Below are positions 24,631 through 37,109 of a stretch of 64,000 nt of DNA, in pieces. Each line of letters opens with the position of its first letter. The stretch's first letter is position 1. Location: assembly GCA_013399115.1 (NCBI GenBank), contig VXAA01004383.1:62001-126000 (forward strand). The letters are read 5' to 3'. Source of the DNA: Anseranas semipalmata. Taxonomy: Eukaryota > Chordata > Aves > Anseriformes > Anseranatidae. The notes under the pieces are model-generated. The model was given only the letters and a program-made list of their open reading frames with translations. It was not told the origin of the DNA and searched no databases. The position numbers and the translations under genes were made by a program.

Positions 24631-25469
24631 ACTGTCCACCACTCTGCAATTTAATCAAGAGGCTCTGCTGAAAACTTGACTCAGAAAAGAGAAATTCTTC
24701 AGTTTATGAACACCATGAAGCCTCTGAAATTTAATTACTTCTGATGTGCAGTCTCTGACTACATGCTGTTATTTGTAATATCCCAAGCGATTACAAAATT
24801 CAGGTATAAAGAAAAAGCAAAATTGAAACATTTCACTGCCAGTGGATCAGAAATCTTGAAGGATGAAGGAAAATGAAAGAGACAGGGAAAGATACTCTTA
24901 GAAAGATGAAGCAACAAGAAAGATGACTGCATAGTCTTACCGACATACAGCAAGTTTCAGTAAACTCACAAATAAAACCACAATCAGCTGCAGACCAGCA
25001 ATTGTCAAATGAGGCAAAATATATGACATAAGGCTGAGCATGGAATCTCTACCCGTATACAGAGGTTATGTCTGGATAACCAGCTTCGCCCATTTCAAAA
25101 ATGCAAAAAAAAAAAAACTTAGCTGTGAGTGAGTCTACATGCAAATGTCTCCTTCATGCTTAAATTCTCTATCCCATGCTGCAATTATTGAGCCAGTATT
25201 GAAGGCAGGAGCCAAAACAAGTTTCAACAAGGAACATTTTTTGGTCCTGCTATCTTCCAGTGAAAAACTCGCAAAATCTCTCCAATGTCTTACAACCAGT
25301 AAGTTAAAGTACTTGGAAACTGTCACACAAACCCAATCCATTTTCTGCAACAATGCTGAAGTTCTAACATAGTCTTGGTTGAAGCTTTTCACCTGTTTGA
25401 CTTCCTCTCTCTTTAAAAAATCTTGAGGAAGATCTGTCAGGATCTGGAGCGAGGCTGGCACAGGACTGA

Positions 25470-25892
25470 TTTAACAGACTGGAGCATCCTTCATATGAGG
25501 AGAGGCTGAGAGAACTGGGCCTGTTCAACCTGGAGAAGAGAAAGCTCAGGGGGGAACTTACTTATGTGCAGAAATACCTGAAAGGCAGTAATAAAGAAGA
25601 GGGAGCCAGACAATGGTAAGTCTCAATGGTAAGAAGCAACAGGCACAAATTAGGAAATACTATCTGAACAGAACAAAACTATCTGAACAGAAGAAAACAC
25701 TTTACTGTTAGGGTGGTCAAATACTCAAGTAGGTTGTGCATAGAGGTTGTGGAGTCTCTGTTTTTGGAGGTACTCAAAACCTGATTTGACATGGTCCTGG
25801 ACAAGCTGCTCTAGGTGTCCCTGCTTGAGTAGGTGGGTTGGACCAGATACCTCCAGAGGTACCTTCCAACCTTAACTATTCTGTGATTGTGC
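25470..25892 (+). mobile_element. CR1 LINE, 5'-truncated copy
   Basis: The sequence starts near CTGGAGCATCCTTCATATGAGG, passes the characteristic GAGAGGCTGAGAGAACTGGG and CTGTTCAACCTGGAGAAGAG blocks and ends in ACTATTCTGTGATTGTG. This is the CR1 3' end, whose tail normally repeats ATTCTGTG/ATTCTATG. It is diverged, with many substitutions and an internal 19-bp duplication (ACTATCTGAACAGAA repeated from 25659 and 25678). CR1 is the main LINE of birds and other sauropsids, and 5' truncation is its usual state. Only the C-terminal end of ORF2 and the 3' UTR are represented, and the frame is broken. Confidence 0.85.
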
Positions 25893-26214
25893 GCAGTATG
25901 TGCCAAAGGACCAGCGAAAAGGTTAGACGTTTCAATGTTTAATTGGAATGACCTGTGTTTCAGCCTTTTAGAAGTGCACTCTTGGGAGTGAAGGAAACAC
26001 ACCAGAGAGAATCCCTACTGCTCCTATATAAAGCCCGTGTGTTCTCACAACAAGGAAGCAAACCAGCCTTTGGAAGTCCATTTCTTCCTTCTCCTTACAA
26101 AACACAAGGGTGCCTGTGGTAGTAAACCCAGATTAGGAATTTTCCACTTCCCCCCTCCATTCATGTCTCCCTCCTTCACAGCTATAGGCACGTTTCTACA
26201 AAATAACATAACAC

Positions 26215-26330
26215 CCCCCTCCACATACACACACACAAAAACAACGCTCCTCCCAAAAAAACCTACTCAACAAGAACATCAACAACACACACAGACCCCC
26301 ACCCCCACCCCCCAAAAGCTAGAACCACTG
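26215..26330. repeat. A/C-rich low-complexity block with C-runs
   Basis: The block is nearly free of G on the plus strand and includes CACACACACA, CAACAACAC and ACCCCCACCCCCACCCCCC. The minus strand therefore carries three adjacent long G-runs separated by single T. It gives a spurious Pro/Thr-rich open frame (26037-26360, plus). Confidence 0.85.
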
Positions 26331-27156
26331 CAACATTTTAAAAATTCATCCCTTCAGTGATCTGGATATCAGCTGTCTCCAAAACACTTGTTCTAGCACA
26401 AAACGAAAGGCAAAGACACGCATGGGTGGAAAAGCGCTGACCTACCTCCATCACAGCACGAACAAGAAAAGTGGAACCACTTTCTCTCAATGTGACACAG
26501 ACTGTGAAGGGCCCACCCTCCTGTCATCCAAAATAAAAATCAGAGGGCACCATTGCCAATTCTCAATCTTGTGGAATCCCAAAATCTCTTACAGGTGAGG
26601 TGCAGGCAGGGGCTGAATTCTACACTCCTGATTCTGTGGAAAATCTACACGGGTGTAAAGCAAGATGTACATGAGAGCCTGCTGTATCATAAAGGTGAAG
26701 GATTAGCAACGTGACCTGCAGTGCCTAATGAACATTTAGGCACAAAATTCTGCTTTCAAAAGAACTGTTTAAAATGCCCATTTTATGGTGAGGGATGGAG
26801 ATTGTGTGCTTTTAAAATAATAGTACAGCTAGGTTTTCTTCCAACAAAAGTATTTTCACCAGAAGGAACTATTACATGCATTCAAATTGTCTATCAAAAT
26901 GCAACTGCTAATTAAGAACAAAAATGACTGTGAAATTGCAATATAGGCTCCATTTAATTTTACTGGGAATTCCAGGCCTTTACTGTCAGGAAAGTAACAC
27001 CTCTCATCAGCTCTGCAGACACCAGAATGAGTCACCTCTCCTCCTTTGGTTTTTCCAATTAATGATGTGGACTGTTTTCATACACTTTCCTATGATTAAC
27101 TTTAATTGAACGTTTTGTGGGTTTATTTGGTTATACTACACTGAATTTAGCAAATA

Positions 27157-27222
27157 NNNNNNNNNNNNNNNNNNNNNNNNNNNNNNNNNNNNNNNNNNNN
27201 NNNNNNNNNNNNNNNNNNNNNN
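27157..27222. other. Assembly gap, 66 N
   Basis: The run of N lies in intron 12. The flanks are AT-rich unique sequence. Its true size is unknown. Confidence 0.99.
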
Positions 27223-30020
27223 TTGATGCTTTTTATACAAAGGTACAGTTTAATATTTACTGTGAAAAGCTTCAATATTAAATGAGAATCCCAAGTGGGT
27301 CTGTGCAAATACTCAGGACCAAGAAATATCACTGGATTTCTCTTTTGTTCAGGTTGTGCTGGTAATTACAACTAGCAGCATGGTTGATTTAAGTGTTCTA
27401 TGCCATCAAAATGTAGAATGAAAAACAGTGACATCTGGGATTTTTCTTCTAATACAAACTTAATTATTAATCAAAGCTATGACATACACTAAACATTGGC
27501 AAATGGCTCGAGAGCATCAAGAATTTATTTTTCTCAGTGGGGTCTTTAAAAATGTTCTAATAATAAGACAACAGGACTAACCTACATCTGTGCAGCCCCC
27601 AGTCAGATTTTTTACCTAACAAACAGTCTGTACTATATATATGTAAGACAGTTTTTAGGGGGATGAGGAGGGCAAAAATAACCAAAAAACGAGTTTGAAA
27701 ATGTATCCTGCTTTCATTACAATTCCAGATCTTTAAAGATGGTACTCACAGAGTTCTGTAGATTTTTAATGAAGACTGCATAATTGCCCAACGTTTAGGA
27801 TAAAAAGTTATTTCATTTAAAACCAAATAAACTCATCTGTTAATCATTGATTCTACTGAGGCTAATTATTGGCACCAATCTCAGTGCTGGTTCCTGCAAT
27901 ATAGACTAGGTACCAATGAGTAAAAGTTTATTTTATAGGCACTGGGCAGTTTTTATTTAAAAAGAAAAAATCTACAGGTCTGTAACACTGTAGTAGCTAT
28001 TCTCATTCCTTTTTGAAGTATAGCACAGTGATTACATGTACCAGATGGTAACATTTTATGCACATTGATCTGGACTACCTCTGAAATAGCAACTGAATGT
28101 TAATGAGTGGTAGCTGAATTGCTGAACTGCTTCTCTGTATGTCCCTATGTTTTAAACATGGCTTCTTATTTTGTAACTGATGGTCTTGCTAGGAGGACCG
28201 GGATATCACAGGGTGTGCATTTCTGTATTTAGATAATGTGAGTTGAATTTCACCGATACAGGAAATCAGATCTGTATCAGACAACTGTGGCTAAAAATGA
28301 GATTAATCTACAACTCTTCTCAACTTCCAGTCATTAGATTTTACCTTTTCAGCTTACTCTTCCAGTTTCAGCAGCAACAAAGAAATATACACGGTCCATA
28401 GAAAATACCACTAAGTACTATTCTACATACTTGCAGTGTATTTTCTTCAGGAATCAAAAAAGCAGTTTTTCAGTTTATTGCACCTTGCATAGCAAATAGT
28501 AACTGTGATCAGATCTGATCAGGTCTGAATATGAACTTAAGTCTACTGCAAAGATGTGAACAGAACCCATAAATCCAACCCTCAGTGTTCTTCTACTAGA
28601 GTTAATGAGTAAAGTTCATTTGAGAGCAAACATACGTAAGGGAGGAAGGACTCTGCACATACGCAAGACACACACATGCACGTAGCTCTGAAAAGAATGC
28701 TCACAAACAGCAGTCGAGGGAAACAATACTGCAACTGAGCATGTATGCTGCAGATAAAATCCACAGAACGTTGTAAACTGTTCTGTGATAATTACAAGAA
28801 AATACTCTTTTTTGTACATTGAAATGCTTAGAAAAGAAAGATTTGAAGTAGTGACAAATTAGTGACTGGACTTCTCTCCATGCAACCCCTCCCCAACACC
28901 CTTTTTTTTTCCCTTAAAGATTTTCATGCCCATACCTTTAAAGAAATTACATTTCCAGAAAACAAATTTTGCTATAGCTGGCAATAGATGCCCAATTACC
29001 TAAAACAAGGCAGTACTTCCACATGTTCTATTGATTCTCTTTTCTAGTTTTGCGCTAGACCTCTCTACCCTCTTTCCCATAGGACTGTCCACTTCAGCAT
29101 AGGAGCAACTGAATCCATCTTAGCTCACCTTCAAGGTGTCCGCTAATCTCTCCAAACTTGAATGCATTCATCTTTCTTCCTTATCCACTTGTCTACCACC
29201 TCTTTTCCATTAAAAACTAACCAACTATGTACTCTCATCTTCTTTAGTCTCATTGGTTCTTATTCTCTTTTCCCTTTCTTAGAAGAACAAAATCTCTTTT
29301 GTGGTAGTATTTTTATGAAAGTCACAAATGAAAAAACACTATGTGCTTTTAAATTTTGAAAAATTTCCACAGATGAAGGCCCAACAAATGCCTCTGTAAA
29401 GGTTAAGCGATCTTCAATCAGATACTGAATGACAGATGAAGCACAGAAAAAGGTAAGAGTGCTTTATAAGACATCTCAACTGGTTACTTGCATCAGAGTG
29501 TTAGAGGTAGATTAGATTGCATAGAATACCATATGATGCTATTGCTGGTCATTTTTTTTCAAAAGGTAAAGTAAGCCAAATTACATGTGACAGTATACAC
29601 AGTCTGAGTCAATAATGTAGCATTTAATTTAACTAAATCATGCTGGGAAATGCACGTGTGTGGATGCTTGTACCCATGTAGCTTTTGGTGCACTAGGTAT
29701 TCGCTGATGTGGGCATTACCAACAAAAGGATTGTAACAGTAGAATAAAAGCATTTCAATGCCTAATTTCAATTTACAAAGAACTAACTTCTGTTTAAATC
29801 AATTAAAAGCTGGATCAGACCACAGTGAAAATGCACTGTAGGAAAAATTGCTACAACAAAAACTCCCACTTCAGCAAGACAATCAATTCTTCCTGTCTTA
29901 ACATATTTAATCTACTTTAAGAACTAGTACTCCATGTGAATCTGAAAGGCAAGTATTTCACATACATACTTACATAGATTGATATATACCTACAGATACA
30001 TCCAAAAGGATATGAATAAC

Positions 30021-30131
30021 TCCTTCATCAACTCTGCAGACTGAAGTTTGCAGTTGATCTTCCAGATGCATCAATTTCTCACTTATTGCTTCACATTTTT
30101 CTCCCAACTCTGCAGAAAATATGAAGAACTC
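30021..30131 (-). CDS. DISC1: DISC1 coding exon equivalent to human exon 12
   Basis: The 111-nt minus-strand exon has 37 codons, the same number as human residues 770-806. The acceptor is TCCTTTAG (30132-30139). The translation begins EFFIFSAELGEKCEAISEK and continues LMHLEDQLQTSV, matching human ESYILSAELGEKCEDIGKK and LLYLEDQLHTAI. It is a leucine-rich amphipathic helix at the start of the C-terminal segment that binds NDEL1 and ATF4 in mammals. The last codons read VDEG, aligned with human HDED. The donor GGA|GTTATT is off consensus at +3 and +4. I chose it because it gives the best alignment (DEG then LAQSLQ, against human DED then LIQSLR) and equal length. A second donor 21 nt further on would add seven in-frame residues. 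Full read-through adds 16 residues and then TAA. Confidence 0.9.
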
Positions 30132-33100
30132 CTAAAGGACATTAAAAAGAAAAGAAAGCATATTTGCTGCTGATTGTACTTTTCTACATAATATTTCCAA
30201 CAAATTAAGGGGAAAATAAAATACTAGTGAGGGGATATGATGTTTTGCAGTGCTAAGATATTGCCTGAAACCAAATTCTAGTTAAAGAGATAAAAAGTTG
30301 TTACTATATAATAATTTGGTGATTTATACGGAATGGAATGTGTTTGTGGTCTCAGTCTATTTCCCAGCAGAAAAAAGTCATGATCTCACTTTCAGCAGAG
30401 GATTAAAGGGGTGTGAAGACTGAACTGCTCTCCCTCTTCCCTGTTGTCTCACCACAGCAGGGGAGGGAAAGCTCACGCTGACTATGCCATTTAGGTTCCT
30501 AAATTTCAAGTTGTTTTTGTAAATATGATTTGCACATTTAGGCCATTTCAACATTTCAAAAAGCATCACTTTCAGCTTCTCGCATAAACACAAAAATGTA
30601 CTTGCTTTTTGAGGAACAATCTGGCTAGAATACCCCAGGGACTTTGCTCAACTGATCAGAGAAAACACATCAAAGTCTTAGAGAATACAAAATGAAACTA
30701 CACTTTGTTACTATGTTATGGTGAAATAAGTATAAATTTTCAAAAATAATGGTTGTCTACCTAGAACTTTATATAGACAAAGGCTTTTTCTATTTTAAAC
30801 TGAGTATTCTAAACCCGATACAAAGCCTGTTCCTATAGATTTGTTTGCTTTCAGATATACTGCAGAAGGATAATTTCTGTCTTTTATATTTTGTATTGAC
30901 TTCCTCTTTGAGAAATGACTCAAATAAGCAGCATAACTGAGTGCGAAAAAAAATCAGCCAATCTGTGCAGCACTGAGACTAGCCTCTCCCCCCTCTAAGG
31001 TATCATAGTGCCGTCTACAGTGAAAGACAGGGGACATCTGTAAAGAAAAGATTATGGTGTCAAGATGAAGTTCTACTGGAGCCATGCTGAAAAAGCTGGA
31101 TCATTCATCAGCTGGAATCCAGACGACTGGATTTTCTCTAGACCTAGCATATGCACTCATCTATATAGCCAGCTATACATGTGGCCATATACAAACCTCA
31201 GAACACTTTTGCTCCTTTGAAAAAGTATTGGAGTCCTTTGCACTGATCTGTAATAGCAAGCATCAGTGGTTGTTTGAGAGAAATCAAGGCAATGAAATCA
31301 TGCTAATAATTGTTGGAGTGCTGCCCATTGTGAAACAATCTGATTTTTGGTAAACACATTTACCAGATCTCAGTTTTGTGCTACCCTTACTGTTTGCGTC
31401 ACACAGTGCGTACATAGAGTCAAATGTCAGAAGAGCTCTGCTTGCTGGTACATCCTCTGTTACAGCACACAGCGTTGACCCTTCTGCCTTCCTATGTCTT
31501 CTGCCAGACACAGCTATTCAGCAGATCGCACGGGTATGCAATGAGCTGCAGCTCGAAGCCTGGACAAGCAAGCTGGAGACAGGTTATGTTGCAAATGCCC
31601 ACAGCTTACAGATAGAGAAGCACAACCTGAGAACCAGCTGGCTGAGGCCCTGGCTCTGTACATGAGACCTGAGTGGCCACCTTCAGAGTTGTTATCAAAC
31701 ATCAGAATCTACAACAGAATTAAACAGGAGTTTATAGATGTAAAATTGACCCATTGTTTTTAAAATAAGAACAGGGGAGGAGAAGGTACACGTTCTCCCT
31801 ACATCAACTAGGAATGTCCTTGTGTCTAGACTGAGGATAGAAGATGAGGAACAAGTCTTCCATCCAGCTGCTAAATCATTATTCAATATACCAGCAGGAT
31901 TCCATATGCTTTTAAGGAGTGTGATAACCCAGGCAATTTATATCAACAGAAAGCTTTTAGGGAATCATTCTATGACACACATGCAAGAACAGATGACAGT
32001 TGTGTAAAAGAACTTAGGACTCATGCTAGGAAGAAGAAAGTCAGTTTAAAACTTACTACTCTGAAAGCACATCTGAAGTGATGACCATTCTGGAGAAAGC
32101 TCAACCTCTGAGCACTGACTTTTCTATAGCAGTTAATTACTCACAAGAAAATCAGATCTTCACATAACCATCATCTCAAACACAAGAAAAAAAAGACAAA
32201 AACATGCGGTGCCATACCATCATTGAACAGTTAATTTAGGAAGAACAGCTTTTAAGTAACGCACAAACTCTTCAGTACTGCTCTGACAGACAAAAGTCAT
32301 AAGCAAAGTTTTCAAATCAGACTCTTTCTACAGATTGTGTACCTAGGCAAAATGAATTAGTCCTGTACAGATCCTGAAGAAATGGTATCTTATAGAGACA
32401 CATAAAAAGCAGGCTCTAGCTCTTGCAACATCAATATATTGTATACTTTTGTCTGATCCATTTATTGCTTTTATCAAGGGCATACTGTTGACAGCAGGAC
32501 AGTTTATCCAGAGAATCGGTCAACAAATCAGCACTGCCACCAGTGGCTGTAAGAGAAGATCTATTTCCTCCACTTTAAAATGGCCCTCATGTTTCCTGTC
32601 TAGTAGATGCAAACACAAGAGTTCACTGAGCAACTAATCTAAATGATAAACCCACTGTCTGCATTTGCCTAGCCCTGCTGTGAACATCCACAGTGGAAAA
32701 TCTTTCCCTAATCAGTGTGCCAGTGAACACAGAGGGCAAAATGGGCCTTTCAGACCTACCCCTTCAACTGAACTTCAGATGGGATGAGAGACGCTGGCAA
32801 GAAGAGACAGCGCTTGGATACACGGTTGGCAAAAGAGGCTCCAAGCTGCAAGTATGGCCTAGTTCTAAGGTGCTCAGAAGGAAGGAAGGAACCCATGAAC
32901 CAGCCCCCAAGTCCCTAGGACTTCAGGTGAATGCTCATTCTGTATCAAAGGCACCTCACAGTGCTTTGCATCAGTACTAACCCGTATTTTGGGGTCTAAG
33001 CTTTGGCTAGTAGCTTCCACCCTGCTGCAGTTTCTGACAAGGAGTTTATTGGTGCACTAAACATACTCAGAAATAAGGTTCTATAATTTTTACAGCCTTT

Positions 33101-35639
33101 CACATTAATTCCTCTGTCAACTAAATACTTAGATTCTCACTTAAAATGTCCATTCTAACTCACAATTAACAAATATAGTAAATCTTCCTGATTTATCACA
33201 TTTTGAGTACATAATGAATTACCTAAAAATGTAACAGAAATCCCATTTACTTTGGAAACTAAGATAAATGAAAAATGAGTACTAGGAAAAATTGTGTGCT
33301 CGATGCAGAACTGTTCTGCAATATACATGGAGAACAATATGGAGAGGCAGTGAAATCTAAATAAGTAAAAATCCAATCAAACTTATTTAGGTTTTTGAGC
33401 ACTTGAAACCCATTTAATCATAACTGTACGGCTATGGCTGCTCTGCAGTGTAACTAAAATATCTCCATAAGGTAGTTATTTTATTTCATTAATCTTAAAC
33501 TCATAATGTGTATTCTGCAGCTTTAATACAGCAATAATAGTGTATGGATAAACTATTTTTGCATCCGTATGACACAGAACTGCCTTTTCAGTTGAAATGA
33601 GAAGTTCCTCCATAGTTTAGACAAGCACTGTCTCTCAAGAATGTACTCACAAACATGATGTGAAAAATGCAGAAGGGCCACCATATACATTATGATTTTA
33701 CAGAATATGTATATAACAGCCTTTCTTATTTTGGATTGGAAGGATGTGGTGGTGCAGACAGCGCTAACTTTAATATCAAGAGCTATACATGAGATGGCAA
33801 AAACGTATACTGCTCTCAAAAACATACAGGAAGAATTCTAAATATTCAACCAATTCCATAGCTACCACCCCCAGGCCCTTATATGAAAAAAAGTATGATA
33901 ACCCAGAGAATTAGATAGGAAAGATTCCTTTCAGTGCCTTCCATGCCTACTAACATCACTGGTAACATTTTTATTTGACATTTGTCTATGTAGGCAGGGA
34001 AACCACTGTCAGTGACACACAAACTCCTGGTTGGAAAGTTGCACTTCACACTGATCAACATCTCTGAGAGGAAAGTGGACTCTGCCTCCAGCGCAACATA
34101 TTAATAAAATACAATTCATCCAAGCTTGTAGTTATGTCAAGAAGTCTTAAGACTTCTTTGGTTATTTCTGCACTAGCAGTGCTTTTAGGAAGCAGCTAGG
34201 AGAGATTGAAGCAGTCAGGAAAGCGCTGAGATGCAATTTTGCTTTATGGATTTTTCTGTGAACAGGGATGTAGCTGGTTGGGATTTTTTTTTTCTACATC
34301 CTTAAGCAGGTGAAAATGGTACAAATGTGGGTGTGATTTGTTATTTGTCATGGTGGTAATTGAAGAAATTCTTCTGCCTTCTCATGCAAAGTATAAATTC
34401 TCATTCTGTCCCAGAGATGTGAGAAACTTAAAGAACAGACAATGTTCCAGCTGCTGCACAGCATCAGTGCACTGAATTAAGAACAGAGGAAATGGCTTCT
34501 GCTTTAGTCTTCTGTATTTCATTTTACCCTCTCACAAGTCATTTTAGTCACCTGTGAGCAACAGCTCCTCGACAGCATTACTCAAGTAAAACGTTTGGTC
34601 AGCTTTTCCAGTGCAAACACCTTCTGTACTCTCTTGCATCTAGTTCAGCAATTTTATACAGAAGAGTCAGTATTCTAGTAGCTAGATTAATCTAACTCTA
34701 TTAGGGATTAAAGTCTCTATTAGTCTGGTTTTTGTGCTGAGAAGCAGGATTCTCAGATAAATCCTTAAAATTTGTTCTTTCTACACAGGAACTTTGTAGG
34801 AGTTGCCTTGCTTCAAACTAGCGATATCATAACCCTAATGAAATACGGAAAATAAAAGCCTTAGAAGACTTTCAGCAGAACATCACAGCCAGATTTTTTT
34901 CACCTCTACTAAATCCTCTCTCTCTTATAAGAGTTAAAATCATTCAAAGTCGCCCTTGCAAGCAGATACTTCTTGTTATGGCACAAGGCTTAGAACAGTG
35001 ACTTATTGTTCACAGAAGTGCTGCATGCTTGCCCTCATCCCTGGCAGAAGTTAATGGAACTTGTGAGCAGTTGAAACTCCAGAAAGTCAGGCTAGGGCAT
35101 CTCTTTAATCATTTCTAGAAACAAAATGGAAATGTCCGAATGCTTGTCCTGCTTGAGCAGATGCTTCAGTCACACACTGGCTGCATGCACATGCCCTGTT
35201 AGTGAGCTGCATAGCCACAAAGTGTCTGAAGTGCAGCTGAAGGAAGCATTTGCGTCTGCCCTGCATCCCAGAATTCCTGCCCTGTGTGCACTGTCCTGGG
35301 CAGGCGTTGTAGATGAGAAGAGCAAAGTGGTCACTGACAGGAGGCCTAATCTCTTATTCTGAAAATAATGCATCTTACTTATGACCACCACCATCCCAGA
35401 ATCATGGCAAGAGCAATCAGGAAGCAACAAAGGACCACAAAAGCCCAGTCTGGCTTGTAGTGAGATCAAACACACCGAGACTGCCCTCAACTGATGCCTG
35501 TCTATGCAGCACTTAGCAGCTGGCAGGGATTCTGTGGTTCTAGCTGGCAGGGCAGAGCTTGCTCCAGGGCTCAACTGTCCTTGCAGTGAGCAAGCCTTCT
35601 TAATCCAAACTTCCCTTGCTACAAACTAAGATGATTTCA

Positions 35640-36420
35640 TTTCATTTTACCTTTACACAGCACACAATGATAACTGATGACTGTCCTCTTTACTATTATT
35701 TTTATGTGATGGAAGATTCTGACTTTCAGCCAGACCAGGATTTCTAAACATTTTGTTTCTATTCCTTTCCATCTTCTCTTCAATATGTCCCTGTCTTCCA
35801 CATAGATGCCCAGACCAGTGCTGTATTCCTGTGGAGGCTTTGACATTCTCAGCTAAGCAATGTAATTATTTCTTATAACTGACATTCCCATTAATGAGGC
35901 TGCAAATGACTTTTGCCCTTTTTTGCAACAGGATCAAGGTAATAAATCCCACTCTGTTTGTAGTCCACTATAACCCCAGATTCTTATTCTGCAGTATTGT
36001 CATCTTTGCTGCTATTTACCATCTGTATACATAAACACGACTTTTTTTCTTCCCCAAGTGTAATTTGCACCTGTCTTTTAACATGTCCCATGTTATTGAT
36101 TTCAGGCTAGTCTTTCAATCTATCAAGAACATTTGGAATTCTAATCCTAATTGAAATTATGTTGACTGGCACACGGACTCCCAGCCTATCTCCTTTTTAA
36201 AGGCAAATACCAACTCTGCCTTTTACTGATCCGCTGGGACTTCAACCTTCCTTTAGGAGTTCTCAGAGAAGCTTGTTAATGGTTTGGAGATTGTTTTTCT
36301 TGGCTCCTATGCACTTTAGAAGGAATTTCATCAGTCTAGGCTGATTTGAGTGCATCTCACTTACCTTCAGACCCCTTACCATGTTCTTCTCTTGCTACCT
36401 TGTGGTGAATACTAACAGCA
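35640..36420 (-). mobile_element. Old CR1-clade LINE relic, reverse-transcriptase region with internal deletion
   Basis: Read on the minus strand, 36370-36190 retains a decayed form of the conserved CR1 reverse-transcriptase stretch (the PDE-I/M-H-P ... EDWKRAN ... P-KKG region). It then jumps to a C-terminal block (about 36120-35880) resembling LHLG ... EKDLGVLVD ... ALAAKKAN. The palm with the catalytic YxDD lies between these blocks in intact elements and is missing, so the copy is deleted inside as well as full of stops. Similarity was judged by eye against amniote CR1/L3-type consensus from memory. It may extend right to about 37.4 kb, where the sequence is ambiguous. Confidence 0.6.
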
Positions 36421-37108
36421 TTACATATATGGACACAATTTATTATTTTTAGAAAGACCACAAGCTAAGAAAATAAAGAAAAAAAAAGTTCTGCACTCTG
36501 CTCTCATTATTTTCTCATTTACCTTTCTTATCAGCAGACATACTGATTCTTTCTTTCAGCTATCCCTTACATACAGCTTACCACTGAAGTCTCCTGCCAG
36601 TTTGCATCTTCTGCTTACGGTAACAGTGTGTACTGTGGTCCTTCTGGTTCACTCTTACAGTGCGCGCTACTCTTTCAGGCTCATCGTTAGCCATATTTTT
36701 TCCTTTCCTTTTCAAAATTCTTATGGGCCATTGAAGAGTCTTTGACATGGATACATAGTCTGTAACTGTTTGCTCTTTTCTGCACCAAAAGAACATGATG
36801 CTTTACTAGAAACATGACGTCTTCTGGAGGGTACCAAACACCATCTGCTGCTTCCTCCTACCTGCTGTTTCCCTGATTTCTTTCATGAGGTAGCTCTCTG
36901 ACTTTTCACAGAACTAGGATTGAGGTTGTTCCCAGTTACTTCTGCCCTTATCACCTTCCACTTACACACTGCTGGCTTGTTCCATCAGCCTGTTTATGCA
37001 CATTTAGGAGACTTCAGCACTACAGCATGCTCCTGTTTCTCATACGCAACAACTCAGGCATAAAGCTTTCCAGACAGCTGTTTTGCAACTGTGAGCTACC
37101 TCCCCCTC

Positions 37109-37109
37109 N
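37109..37109. other. Single ambiguous base (N)
   Basis: One unresolved base in a C-run (CCCCCTCNCC), within intron 11. Confidence 0.99.

Larger units (their letters stand above)
23074..30020 (-). other. DISC1: DISC1 intron 12
   Basis: This is the AT-rich intron between exons 12 and 13, about 6.9 kb. It contains a plus-strand CR1 copy (about 25470-25892), a probable ancient amniote repeat (about 24537-24630), an A/C-rich low-complexity block (about 26215-26330) and a 66-base gap of N. No further coding exon was recognised. Outside these it looks like unique intronic sequence. Confidence 0.8.
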
